The translations under genes were made by a program, and so were the position numbers. Below the pieces are notes generated by a model. It saw only the letters and a program-made list of their open reading frames with translations. It was not told where the DNA came from and ran no database searches. Positions 42,912 to 51,591 of a DNA stretch of 64,000 nucleotides are shown here, one piece after another (position 1 is the stretch's first letter; every line of letters starts with the position of its first letter). The stretch covers positions 56,377 through 120,376 of the forward strand of contig CAZHBA010000064.1 in assembly GCA_964530225.1 (NCBI GenBank). Reading direction: 5' to 3'. This DNA is from CAZHBA01 sp964530225. Lineage in GTDB: Bacteria; Pseudomonadota; Alphaproteobacteria; UBA6615.

Positions 42912-44125
42912 GCCGCGGTCCCCAAGCTCGCCGCCACGCGTTCGGCGAGCTGTTCAGCGACGTCTTCTTTTGACATACGTGGCCAGTTTTCGACGCCGTC
43001 GGCGCTAACCAGGTGAATGGTGTTATCGGCACCGCCGAAGGTGCCGGATTCTGGCGAAACATCGTTGGCCAATAGCCAATCGCAACCCTTGTTTTCGCGT
43101 TTGGCCTGGGCATTGGCGACGATATTTTCGGTTTCCGCAGCGAAACCGACCACCAGTTGCGGGCGCTTATTCCCTGCTGCGCTGAGGGTCGCCAGCACAT
43201 CGGGATTTTCCGTCATGTTCAGCGTCGGCAACTTACCTTTGGTCTTTTTCACTTTTTCCTTCGCTGCCGTGTCGACGCGCCAATCAGTGACAGCGGCGGC
43301 ACACACCGCGACATCGGCCGGCAGCGCGGCCTGGCACGCGTCGAGCATCTGTTGTGCGGTTTTGATGTGCACCACGTAGACGCCGGCGGGGTCGGGCAGA
43401 TTGGTCGGGCCCGACACCAGTGTTGTTGCGGCACCCTGGCGCGCCAAAGCGGCGGCGATGGCGTGTCCCTGGCGCCCCGACGAGTGGTTGGCGATGTAGC
43501 GTACCGGATCGATGGGTTCGTGGGTCGGCCCACTGGTGACCAGGGCGCGCCGACCGGCTAATGGCGAGCTATCGCCGAAATAGGCAGTGATGACCCCGGC
43601 GATTTCATCGGGCTCGGCCAGGCGGCCGGGGCCGAACTCGCCGCAGGCCATGTCGCCTTCGTCGGGGCCGATGATGCGTACGCCGTGTTCCAACAGTGCT
43701 GTGAGATTGGACTGGGTGGCCGCGTGCTGCCACATGCGCACATTCATGGCGGGCGCGACCATGACCGGCTTGTCGGTCGCCAACAAGGTGGTCGAGGCCA
43801 AATCGTCGGCAAGACCCTGAGCCATCTTGGCTAGGATATTGGCGCTGGCCGGCGCGACGACCACAAGATTGGTATCGCGCGATAGCTGGATATGCCCCAT
43901 CTCGGCTTCGCTGGTGAGCGAAAACAGGTCGGTGTAGACCTTGTCTTCGGTTAGCGCCGACACCGATAGTGGGGTGACGAACTGGGCACCGCCGCGGGTT
44001 AAAATGCAGCGCACGGCCAACCCACGCTTGCGCAACAGGCGAATCAGTTCGAGGCTTTTGTAAGCTGCGATACCGCCGCTAATGATCAAAAGTATGCGTT
44101 TGCCGTGGAGCATACCGGCCGTCAT
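42908..44125 (-). CDS. coaBC: Bifunctional phosphopantothenoylcysteine decarboxylase / phosphopantothenate-cysteine ligase
   Basis: CoaBC carries out two consecutive steps of coenzyme A synthesis. The N-terminal flavoprotein CoaC part has GKRILLIISGGIAAYKSLEL and the active-site block VMVAPAMNVRMW. The C-terminal CoaB part begins GRRALVTSGPTHEPIDPVRY and includes NHSSGRQGHAIA. It is 405 residues; ATG 44113 is a shorter alternative start. It overlaps dut. A 131-bp gap separates it from ubiB. Confidence 0.96.
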   Translation of the reverse strand: MTAGMLHGKRILLIISGGIAAYKSLELIRLLRKRGLAVRCILTRGGAQFVTPLSVSALTEDKVYTDLFSLTSEAEMGHIQLSRDTNLVVVAPASANILAKMAQGLADDLASTTLLATDKPVMVAPAMNVRMWQHAATQSNLTALLEHGVRIIGPDEGDMACGEFGPGRLAEPDEIAGVITAYFGDSSPLAGRRALVTSGPTHEPIDPVRYIANHSSGRQGHAIAAALARQGAATTLVSGPTNLPDPAGVYVVHIKTAQQMLDACQAALPADVAVCAAAVTDWRVDTAAKEKVKKTKGKLPTLNMTENPDVLATLSAAGNKRPQLVVGFAAETENIVANAQAKRENKGCDWLLANDVSPESGTFGGADNTIHLVSADGVENWPRMSKEDVAEQLAERVAASLGTAA

Positions 44126-44256
44126 CCGCTAACTGGGACGGTCCTGCGTGGTTTAAAAGGGTTTTACGACTCTTGTATGTATTTAAATAGTCGCCCGGCG
44201 TCGTCAGAGCAAGCCGCATTCCGAGGACTGACGCAAAAACGGCTGAATTACGGCTA

Positions 44257-45834
44257 TTACAGGGTGGCCAGCAACACAATAGCGACCACCGCGATGGCCA
44301 GCCATAGCGGCCATTGGGGTGCTCCGGTGTCTTCGTCGGCGAGATCGATGCTCAAATCTCCATCCGCCAGCGCTTGCGCGGCGCGCTCGATTTCGCTGAT
44401 GACATGGGGAAGACGCTCGGCGGCACAGAAGGCATCGGCGGCCAGCTCGGCCAGTTGCGCTTCCGGCCCCCTGTGCTCGTTCATCCAATCTTCGATAAGC
44501 GGCTGGGCGAGTTGCCACATGTTGGCATGGGGCGCGAGTTGGCGCCCGACGCCTTCGGCCAGCAGCATGGTTTTTTGCAGCAGCAACAGCTGCGGCTGAG
44601 TTTCCATGTCGAACTGCTCGGTCATTTGAAATAATTGCGCGAGTAACCGCGCGATGGAAATTTCGCTGGAGGGGCGGTCGAAAATCGGTTCGCCGATCGC
44701 CCGCACCGCCTGCTTGAAGACCTGCCGGTCTTTGTCGGGCGGCACGTAACCTGCGCGGAAATGAACGTCGGCGACACGGTCATAGTCGCCGGTGACGAAG
44801 CCTAACAGCATGTCGGCCAGATAATAGCGCGTGCGCCGGTCGATCCGTCCCATGATGCCGAAATCAACCACGGCAAGCGCGCCGTCGGCCTGCACAAAAG
44901 CGTTGCCGGGGTGCATGTCAGCATGGAAGAAACCATCGCGAAAGACTTGGCGGAAAAAGTTCTCTGACGCGCGGCGCACGATGGCTCCCAAATCGTGGCC
45001 GGCGGCACGCAAATCGTCGACATCGTGGATCGGTATGCCTTCGATCCGCTCGGTCGTAAGCACGCGGCGGCCGGTACGCAGCCAATCGACAGTGGGCACC
45101 ACGTAATCGGGATCGCCGGCGAAATTTTCGCGCAATTCCACTGCCGCGGCGGATTCCATGCGCAGATCCATCTCCCAATGCACTGCCTCGGCGAAGGTTT
45201 CGATGGCCGCGATGGGCTTGAGGCGGCGCAGCCGCGGCTGAGTTCGCTCAACCACGTCGGCGACCCAGCGAAACAGGTCGAGGTCGCGTTCGAAGGCGTT
45301 TTCGATACCGGGCCGTAATATTTTGACGGCGACATCACGGCCGGTGACTGGCATACCTGCTTCGGTAGCAACGGCGGTCTCTTGTAACGTCGGTTTGGTC
45401 ACGGCGAAATGAACTTGCGCGATCGACGCGGCGGCAACCGGTTCGTCTTCGAAACTTTCGAACAATTCGTCGAGTGTTCCTTCAAGGTCCGCTTCGATGG
45501 CCAGGCGCGCCTCGGCTGATGAAAACGGCGATAAATCGTCCTGTAAGGCGGACAGATCGTTGGCAATGGCCTCGCCGGCCAGATCGGGGCGAGTGCTCAG
45601 CATTTGCCCGAACTTGATGAAGCTGGGGCCGAGTTCCTGCAGCGCGATGGCCAAACGTTCGCCGGGGCGCAGCGAGCGCACGCTGCGTTTGACTTGGAAA
45701 CCCGATAACAGCTTTGCTGAGAGAATGAAACCATCAGTTGCCGGTAGCCAGTTGAGCGGAAACAACGCGTCGTGCAGCGCTAGTGTGCGGGCGATCCCGA
45801 CCAGTCGCAGAACATTTCGCACGGCGCGTAGCAT
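44257..45834 (-). CDS. ubiB: UbiB/ABC1 family atypical kinase
   Basis: UbiB is a membrane-associated atypical protein kinase-like ATPase required for ubiquinone biosynthesis. The KxGQ-type motif is FIKFGQMLSTRPD, the Ala-rich nucleotide loop is PVAAASIAQVHFA, and catalytic motifs are FHADMHPGNAF and VVDFGIMGRID. Two hydrophobic C-terminal helices end the protein (WPLWLAIAVVAIVLLATL). ATG 45834 is chosen with AGGGG upstream; ATG 45858 would overlap the ubiE stop. It is 525 residues. Confidence 0.95.
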   Translation of the reverse strand: MLRAVRNVLRLVGIARTLALHDALFPLNWLPATDGFILSAKLLSGFQVKRSVRSLRPGERLAIALQELGPSFIKFGQMLSTRPDLAGEAIANDLSALQDDLSPFSSAEARLAIEADLEGTLDELFESFEDEPVAAASIAQVHFAVTKPTLQETAVATEAGMPVTGRDVAVKILRPGIENAFERDLDLFRWVADVVERTQPRLRRLKPIAAIETFAEAVHWEMDLRMESAAAVELRENFAGDPDYVVPTVDWLRTGRRVLTTERIEGIPIHDVDDLRAAGHDLGAIVRRASENFFRQVFRDGFFHADMHPGNAFVQADGALAVVDFGIMGRIDRRTRYYLADMLLGFVTGDYDRVADVHFRAGYVPPDKDRQVFKQAVRAIGEPIFDRPSSEISIARLLAQLFQMTEQFDMETQPQLLLLQKTMLLAEGVGRQLAPHANMWQLAQPLIEDWMNEHRGPEAQLAELAADAFCAAERLPHVISEIERAAQALADGDLSIDLADEDTGAPQWPLWLAIAVVAIVLLATL

Positions 45835-45845
45835 CGGCGGCGCCC

Positions 45846-46622
45846 CTACAGTCGCCACGCCGAGTGGATGGCAGCGATCCCCCCGGACAAATTGCGATAG
45901 CTTATTTGGCCGAAATTGGCGTCGCCCAGCATCGCCGCCAACTCGCCCTGTGGTGGGAATTTTCGAATACTTTCAGCGAGATAGACATAGGCATCCCGGT
46001 CGCGGGCAACCAGTTCGCCGATCTGTGGCAGGACAGTGAAGGAATAACGGTCGTAGAGTTGCGCCAGCATCGGTACCACCACGCGGCTAAATTCTAGACA
46101 CAGAAAATGGCCGCCAGGTTTGAGCACGCGCCGGGCTTCCGCCAGGGCTTTGTCGATATGGGTTACATTGCGCAGGCCAAAGGCGATCGTGTAGGCGTCG
46201 AGCGCGGCATTGGCGAACGGTAGTTCCTCGGCATTGCCGCATACCAGTTGCGGAGCGCCGGCCCCGGCCTGCCTACCGTAGTTGATCGTCCGGTCGCGGC
46301 CGGTGGACAGCATGTTGGCGTTGATATCGCAGATGGTAACGTTCGCTTTGCCATTGCAGCGCGCCAATATCCGCCGGACGATGTCGCCGGTGCCGCCGGC
46401 GACATCGACAATCTCCATGCCCGGTTGCGGGTTGAGTTGGCCGACAAACGACGATTTCCACAGGCGGTGAACGCCGGCGCTCATCAAATCGTTCATGAGG
46501 TCGTAGCGGCTGGCGACGGAATCGAATACGTTGCGCACCCGTGCCGTCTTCTCACCCACCGGCACTTGCGTGTAGCCGAAATGGGTCGTTGACCGGTCGT
46601 CGTTGGGGCCAGGCTCGCTCAT
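45846..46622 (-). CDS. ubiE: Demethylmenaquinone/2-octaprenyl benzoquinol C-methyltransferase
   Basis: UbiE is a SAM-dependent C-methyltransferase of ubiquinone (and, where present, menaquinone) synthesis. Motifs: VFDSVASRYDLMNDLMSAGVH, EIVDVAGGTGDIVRR for SAM binding, and FGLRNVTHIDKALAEARRVL. It is 258 residues. It is the first gene of the minus-strand ubiE-ubiB-coaBC-dut group and divergent from mutM, an order common in alphaproteobacteria. Confidence 0.96.
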   Translation of the reverse strand: MSEPGPNDDRSTTHFGYTQVPVGEKTARVRNVFDSVASRYDLMNDLMSAGVHRLWKSSFVGQLNPQPGMEIVDVAGGTGDIVRRILARCNGKANVTICDINANMLSTGRDRTINYGRQAGAGAPQLVCGNAEELPFANAALDAYTIAFGLRNVTHIDKALAEARRVLKPGGHFLCLEFSRVVVPMLAQLYDRYSFTVLPQIGELVARDRDAYVYLAESIRKFPPQGELAAMLGDANFGQISYRNLSGGIAAIHSAWRL

Positions 46623-46779
46623 AGGCCGAACTTTATCGGAGACGGGCCCCTGGCGGCAAAAGAAAATCCTGCGGCATATCGCTCTTAATGCGTGCGGATG
46701 GGGTCTGCGGCACGATTACCCCGCCCGCACTGGGTCAATCGTGCTATGCAACACCCAGAAAGCACTCTAGGGACATGCG

Positions 46780-47628
46780 ATGCCCGAACTGCCCGAAGTC
46801 GAAACCACCCGCCAAGGTCTGCTGAAGACATTGGAGGGGCAAGTTTTGCAAACCGTCGAAGCGCGGGTGTCGGCGCTACGTTTCCCGTTGCCGGTCGATC
46901 TGGCGGCGCGGCTTACCGGACGTAAGGTAGTCGGTATCGACCGACGGGCGAAATATCTGCTGGTGGTGCTGGAGGACAGCCAGGTCTTGCTGGTCCATCT
47001 GGGCATGACCGGGCGCATGCGAGTTTTCCCGGCCGGTAATGGACTACCGCCGCCGGGAAAGCACGATCATGTTATTTTTCGCACCGCTGAGGGTTCAGAA
47101 ATCCGCTTCAACGATACCCGCCGGTTCGGCATCGTGGATCTGATGGCGGCTGACGGCGTCGCGAACCACCCGCTGCTGCGCGATTTGGGGCCGGAGCCGC
47201 TGGGCAATGCCTTCGATGGCCCCCTCTTGGCGGCGCGGTTACAGGGCCGGCGAAGCCCCATAAAGGCGGCCCTGCTCGACCAGAAGACGGTGGCCGGGCT
47301 GGGCAATATTTACGTCTGCGAAGCACTGTATCATTCCAATTTGTCGCCCAAGCGCGGCGCTTACACCGTTCAGGGCGCGCGGGCCGAGCGGCTGGCCGAG
47401 GCGATCCGGCAGGTGTTAAACGAGGCTATCGTCGCTGGCGGGTCCAGCCTGCGCGATTTTCGCCATGCCGATGGCGAACTCGGTTATTTTCAGAAACAAT
47501 TCTCTGTGTATGGACGCGAAGGGGAATGTTGTCCGCGTTGCGCCGAAGAGAAAAAACCGATTGGTTGTATTCGTCGTATTGTGCAAAGCGGCCGATCGAC
47601 TTTCTATTGCTCTCGCTGGCAGCGTTGA
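46780..47628 (+). CDS. mutM: Formamidopyrimidine-DNA glycosylase with an altered zinc finger
   Basis: MutM removes 8-oxoguanine and formamidopyrimidines from DNA. The catalytic N-terminus PELPEVETTRQGL and the conserved lysine in DRRAKYLLV are intact, as are NDTRRFG and GLGNIYVCEALY. The C-terminal zinc finger is unusual: C251-x2-C254 is normal, but a longer loop holds an extra Cys263, and the last pair reads Cys277-Ser-Arg-Trp280 instead of C-x2-C. The Trp codon TGG differs from TGC by one base. C250 is a further additional cysteine. The protein is 282 residues and otherwise complete. Confidence 0.93.
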   Translation: MPELPEVETTRQGLLKTLEGQVLQTVEARVSALRFPLPVDLAARLTGRKVVGIDRRAKYLLVVLEDSQVLLVHLGMTGRMRVFPAGNGLPPPGKHDHVIFRTAEGSEIRFNDTRRFGIVDLMAADGVANHPLLRDLGPEPLGNAFDGPLLAARLQGRRSPIKAALLDQKTVAGLGNIYVCEALYHSNLSPKRGAYTVQGARAERLAEAIRQVLNEAIVAGGSSLRDFRHADGELGYFQKQFSVYGREGECCPRCAEEKKPIGCIRRIVQSGRSTFYCSRWQR

Positions 47629-47646
47629 GTAAACAGCGGGCCCATC

Positions 47647-48036
47647 ATGAAATCGCGCCTGACCACACACTTGTATAGCTTGCTGGCCGCGCTTGGCCTG
47701 ATGGCTTTGTTTACCGGTAGGCTGCTTGCCGCTGATCCGGAATATCTGGCCGTGGTGGCGGACCTACCGTTGCCGCCGGGTTTGGTTGAGGATGTCGGCG
47801 CCGGTATCAGTTTTGACAAGCCGGTAGGGCGAATCGTCGAGGCGCTGGCGCGTGGCACCGTTGCGAAAACCGACGTCTCAGCGTTCTATCGTGCCACTCT
47901 GCCCGGTTTGGGTTGGAAACCGCTTGCGGATGATCAGGCTGGTTCACGCTGGCAGCGCGGTGGAGAAGTTTTGAGCGTCGACATTGTCGACACTGGTGAT
48001 CCATTGTTGGTGCGGTTTTCCATCGCACCTAAATAA
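47647..48036 (+). CDS. Hypothetical secreted protein
   Basis: I do not recognise this 129-residue protein. A signal peptide (LYSLLAALGLMALFTGRLLA) is followed by a small domain containing LPLPPGLVEDVGAGISFDKP, VSAFYRATLPGLGWK and SVDIVDTGDPLLVRFSIAP. No cysteines or further membrane segments occur. It lies 18 bp after mutM and before an enoyl-CoA hydratase gene. I recall similar small proteins next to mutM in alphaproteobacteria, but the function is unknown. Confidence 0.75.
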   Translation: MKSRLTTHLYSLLAALGLMALFTGRLLAADPEYLAVVADLPLPPGLVEDVGAGISFDKPVGRIVEALARGTVAKTDVSAFYRATLPGLGWKPLADDQAGSRWQRGGEVLSVDIVDTGDPLLVRFSIAPK

Positions 48037-48091
48037 ACACAAACAGTCCTGGACCCGAATGGGGTGGGATATCGATGAGGAGAACCGGGTG

Positions 48092-48868
48092 ATGGCCTAT
48101 AAAAACATCGAAGTCGAAACCCAAGGTCGTGTCGGCATTGTGCGGCTCAACCGGCCGAAGGCACTGAATGCATTGTGCGCGGCGTTGGTTTCGGAACTTG
48201 GGCAGGCGCTCGACGGGTTCGAAGCAGACGACAATATTGGCTGTATCGTGCTGACCGGCTCCGAGAAGGCGTTCGCCGCGGGCGCTGATATCAAGGAGAT
48301 GGTCGATAAGACCTACATCGGCGCTTACTTGGAAGATTTCATTACCGATGGGTGGGAGCGGGTCACCACATGCCGCAAACCCATCATTGCTGCGGTGGCG
48401 GGTTACGCTTTGGGCGGCGGCTGCGAAGTGGCGATGATGTGCGACTTTATCATCGCCGCCGACAACGCCAAGTTCGGCCAACCCGAAATAACCCTCGGCA
48501 CCATCCCGGGCGCCGGTGGAACGCAACGACTCTCGCGCTTTGTCGGCAAGTCGAAGGCCATGGAGATGATATTGACCGGCCGAATGATGGATGCCAACGA
48601 GGCTGAACGTTCGGGCCTGGTGAGCCGCATCATACCTCTGAACGAGTTGATGGATAACGCCATCGAAACGGCTAACACCATCGCCGGGATGTCGCGGCCG
48701 ATTACCTGCCTGGCTAAGGAAGCGGTCAATCGGGCGTTCGAGACGACACTGACGGAGGGCGTGCGTTTCGAGCGCCGGGTGTTTCACTCGATCTTTGCCT
48801 CAGATGACCAAAAAGAGGGTATGGCGGCGTTTATTGAGAAGCGCCAGCCGAACTTTAATAATAGATAG
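48092..48868 (+). CDS. Enoyl-CoA hydratase/isomerase family protein
   Basis: This crotonase-fold enzyme probably hydrates enoyl-CoA in beta-oxidation. The oxyanion motifs SEKAFAAGADIKEM and AVAGYALGGGCEVAMMCDFI are present, and both catalytic glutamates sit in CEVAMM and GQPEITLGTIPGAGGTQRL. ATG 48092 has GAGGAG nine bases upstream; longer frames to 47984 overlap the previous gene. It is 258 residues. The exact chain-length specificity cannot be read. Confidence 0.93.
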   Translation: MAYKNIEVETQGRVGIVRLNRPKALNALCAALVSELGQALDGFEADDNIGCIVLTGSEKAFAAGADIKEMVDKTYIGAYLEDFITDGWERVTTCRKPIIAAVAGYALGGGCEVAMMCDFIIAADNAKFGQPEITLGTIPGAGGTQRLSRFVGKSKAMEMILTGRMMDANEAERSGLVSRIIPLNELMDNAIETANTIAGMSRPITCLAKEAVNRAFETTLTEGVRFERRVFHSIFASDDQKEGMAAFIEKRQPNFNNR

Positions 48869-48967
48869 TTGGTGGCCAGATAGTAGGTGGCGGCGCGGCC
48901 TTGACGACGTACCAGTGCACCGCTATAAGCCGCGCCGCAGCGACATTTAGAGAAAAATAGAATAACC

Positions 48968-49231
48968 ATGGCCCATCATGCTTCGGCAAAGCAGCGCATT
49001 CGGCGCAACGCCCGCCGCACAGAGATCAACCAACGCCGTATCAGCCGTATCCGCACCTTCGTCAAAAACGTTGAAGCGGCGATCGAAAGCGGCAATCGCG
49101 ACGCTGCGAATCTTGCATTTCGTGCTGCACAACCGGAATTACACCGCGGTGTGACCAAAGGCGTGCTTCAGCGCAACACTGCCAATCGTCGTTTGTCGCG
49201 GTTGTCTGCGCGCATCAAGGCCATGTCATAA
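48968..49231 (+). CDS. rpsT: 30S ribosomal protein S20
   Basis: S20 is a small basic 16S rRNA-binding protein. It is 87 residues, begins AHHASAKQRIRRNARRTEIN and ends RLSRLSARIKAMS, as expected. The rpsT-dnaA order is typical of alphaproteobacteria. A strong terminator follows 30 bp after the stop. Confidence 0.96.
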   Translation: MAHHASAKQRIRRNARRTEINQRRISRIRTFVKNVEAAIESGNRDAANLAFRAAQPELHRGVTKGVLQRNTANRRLSRLSARIKAMS

Positions 49232-49261
49232 CCACTTACTAGGTTTAGACTTTGTTGAAAA

Positions 49262-49287
49262 CCGCGCTTGGTTAGCGCGGCTTTTTT
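49262..49287 (+). terminator. Intrinsic terminator of rpsT
   Basis: A perfect 7-bp stem CCGCGCT/AGCGCGG with a five-base loop (TGGTT) is followed by CTTTTTTG. It is a clear Rho-independent terminator for rpsT, so dnaA has its own promoter downstream. Confidence 0.9.
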
Positions 49288-49813
49288 GTTACTGTGCAAG
49301 GTGAAATGGCAATTTTTTTAACCAATTTTGTTTTAGGGTTGTTGCGGGCCGCCACAGTCACATGTATGCTGACCTTTGCTTTCCGGCGGATAAATATAAT
49401 AATAATATAATATTCAACAACCGGACACTCGCGCTATTAATTGGGGGACCGATAAAGGCAAGGCTTAAAGAGAGTAGGCAAGTCTTTAAGGGGATTGGTG
49501 GTGCTTTAAGTAAGTAAATACGGATAAAAATGGAATATACGTAAGTAAAAATAGGGTAATTAAATTTGGAGATTTAGGTCCTAGCTCGTGCCGAGTCTTA
49601 AATTCGCGGTTCGCCGACTTGAAGGTGGCAGCAGGCCATTTGTCGGTTCTTTGCAAGTTAGGTTTTGGGAGAGAGTCATTTGTACTGCAAGCAACATTGT
49701 CTTGCGTGGTTCGGTCTTAGCTGGCCGGTGCTGCAGGTAGTAGGTTCTGTCGAAGTTGCACACTTCCTAAAAATTTGGCACCGGTTTACTCACGCGACAG
49801 AGAGTATCGTCTA
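49288..49813. other. Intergenic region upstream of dnaA with A/T-only tract and iteron-like repeats
   Basis: No gene is seen in about 525 bp. It contains an unbroken 25-base A/T run (49390-49414), three related 14-mers at exact 20-bp spacing (49457-49510) and two copies of GTAAGTAAA (49510-49518, 49541-49549). I find no TTATNCACA DnaA box by eye. It must hold the dnaA promoter and is a candidate for replication-origin or cell-cycle control elements; neither is proven. Confidence 0.5.
49457..49510. repeat. Three 14-bp iteron-like repeats with 20-bp period
   Basis: GGCAAGGCTTAAAG (49457-49470), GGCAAGTCTTTAAG (49477-49490) and GGTGGTGCTTTAAG (49497-49510) start exactly 20 bp apart. The first two share 12 of 14 bases; the third keeps GG at the front and the CTTTAAG core. 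A 20-bp step places the sites on one face of the helix. They lie 304 bp before the dnaA ATG. Confidence 0.6.
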
Positions 49814-51247
49814 ATGATAGAGCAGTGGGGGCATGCCGATACGACGTTGGTTGAGCAATGGACGCGCATTCGGGCGCGATTGCGGGCGGATGTTGGGGAG
49901 GCTGCATTTAACAGTTGGTTGAAACCACTGACCTTGGGTGAGATGTTGGGTAACCGGCTGCGTATCGCCGTGCCAACGCGGTTTATGCGCGATTGGATCG
50001 AGCAAAATTACGGGAGCCAGTTGACCGAGTTCTGGCGGGAAGAAAATGCCAGCGTGGCTCAAGTTGAAGTTATCGTTGAACCGATTCGCACAGTCGTACA
50101 AGCCCCTGGGGGACCGCCGCGCCCGCCAATTGGTCAGCGCCACGATGGTGAAACGGCGCCGGAGTCAGACGAATTCGTGCCAGCCGACGGCTCGGATGCC
50201 GTTGTGACGGCGTCCGAAGATGTTCAGGCGTTGCTCGATAAGCGGTTCGTTTTCAAAAATTTTATTGTTGGGCGGACCAACGAGCTGGCCCATGCTGCGG
50301 CACGGCGTGTTGCTGAATCCGGCGGTGTACCGTTTAACCCGCTGTTTTTGTTTGGGGGCGTTGGGCTTGGCAAGACCCATCTTATGCATGCTATCGCCTG
50401 GCACATTACCAAACGCGAACCCTCGCGTCGTGTGTTGTACATGTCGGCCGAAAAGTTCATGTACCAGTTTATTCGCGCGCTGCGGTTTCGCACGATAATG
50501 GATTTCAAGGAGCAGTTCCGCTCGGTCGACGTGTTGATGATCGACGATATCCAGTTCATTTGTGGCAAAGATTCAACCCAGGAAGAATTCTTCCATACCT
50601 TCAACGCGCTGGTTGATCAAAACCGGCAAATAGTAGTCTCTGCCGACAAGTCGCCGTCGGATTTGGATGGCATGGAGGAGCGCCTGCGCTCGCGTCTGGG
50701 GTGTGGTTTGGTTGCCGACATCCATCCCACTGATTACGAATTACGGCTCGGTATTCTGCAGGACAAGGCAGAGCAACTTGGCGCCCAGATGCCTGACAAG
50801 GTGTTGGAGTTTCTGGCCCACAAGATCACGTCAAACGTCCGCGAATTGGAAGGTGCCTTAAACCGGATCGTCGCGCAGTCGACACTGGTGGCGGGCCGTC
50901 CGGTCACCCTGGAGACGACCCAGGACGTCTTGCGTGATCTGCTGCGCGCCAATGACCGACGGGTAACAATTGAGGATATCCAGAAAGGGGTAGCCGAACA
51001 TTTCAATATACGGCTGGCCGACATGCATTCAGCCCGGCGCGCCCGCGCCGTTGCCCGGCCGCGCCAGGTGGCGATGTATTTGGCGAAGCAACTGACGGCT
51101 CGCTCGTTGCCAGAAATCGGACGCAAGTTCGGCGGACGCGACCATACGACGGTGATGCACGCGGTGCGAAAAGTTGAAGAATTGCGCTCCACCGATAACA
51201 GTTTTAACGAAGATGTCGAATTATTGAAACGAATGCTAGAAATTTAG
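49814..51247 (+). CDS. dnaA: Chromosomal replication initiator protein DnaA
   Basis: DnaA is the AAA+ initiator that binds DnaA boxes and opens the origin. Domain I starts IEQWGHADTTLVEQWTRIRA. Walker A is GGVGLGKTHLMHA with Lys near residue 187, Walker B is LMIDDIQFICG, and the domain IV DNA-binding signature is GRKFGGRDHTTVMHAVRKVE. ATG 49814 gives 477 residues; an upstream TTG at 49775 is open but less likely. It heads the dnaA-dnaN-recF-gyrB series. Confidence 0.97.
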   Translation: MIEQWGHADTTLVEQWTRIRARLRADVGEAAFNSWLKPLTLGEMLGNRLRIAVPTRFMRDWIEQNYGSQLTEFWREENASVAQVEVIVEPIRTVVQAPGGPPRPPIGQRHDGETAPESDEFVPADGSDAVVTASEDVQALLDKRFVFKNFIVGRTNELAHAAARRVAESGGVPFNPLFLFGGVGLGKTHLMHAIAWHITKREPSRRVLYMSAEKFMYQFIRALRFRTIMDFKEQFRSVDVLMIDDIQFICGKDSTQEEFFHTFNALVDQNRQIVVSADKSPSDLDGMEERLRSRLGCGLVADIHPTDYELRLGILQDKAEQLGAQMPDKVLEFLAHKITSNVRELEGALNRIVAQSTLVAGRPVTLETTQDVLRDLLRANDRRVTIEDIQKGVAEHFNIRLADMHSARRARAVARPRQVAMYLAKQLTARSLPEIGRKFGGRDHTTVMHAVRKVEELRSTDNSFNEDVELLKRMLEI

Positions 51248-51591
51248 CCGTAAGCGTACTGTTGATCTGGACCTAACCAGCTGAAAACAATAAAATAATT
51301 TGGGTACTTCCGGTCTCCCAATTGAGGTGAAATCAGTGTCGAATCACTCTGATTCTGATATGCTTATTTGCCGTCTAAATTAGCGTGGTTACAGCCTGTT
51401 GGTTCAGGTGGTGGCAGTGAGTCAATTCGGTCCGTGAAGATGTCGGCGCAGTGGGTGTTCCGGTGCATTATTTTAGGCTATTTACGGCTAAGGTTGTGGG
51501 GAACGGTCCCGTCTTTACCAGTGAATGTGTCGGCCATCAAGGCGATCGAAGCCGGCCGAATTATCGGTGGCGATAAAGTTTGAGAGTAACG
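51248..51591. other. Intergenic region between dnaA and dnaN
   Basis: No credible gene is seen in 344 bp. An imperfect inverted repeat AATCAGTGT/ACTCTGATT (51331-51354, one mismatch, six-base spacer) may be a protein site. A 71-codon frame at 51368-51583 has no family resemblance and no good ribosome site. TGTGGGGAA near 51497 resembles a DnaA box but has two mismatches. The region probably carries the dnaN promoter. Confidence 0.4.

Noticed and set aside
49464..49510. CtrA binding sites before dnaA
   Set aside because: TTAA cores are present, but their spacing is 16-17 bp instead of the 7 bp of the TTAA-N7-TTAA pattern.
51368..51583. 71-codon frame between dnaA and dnaN
   Set aside because: No recognisable domain, no good ribosome binding site, and it occupies the expected dnaN promoter/leader region.
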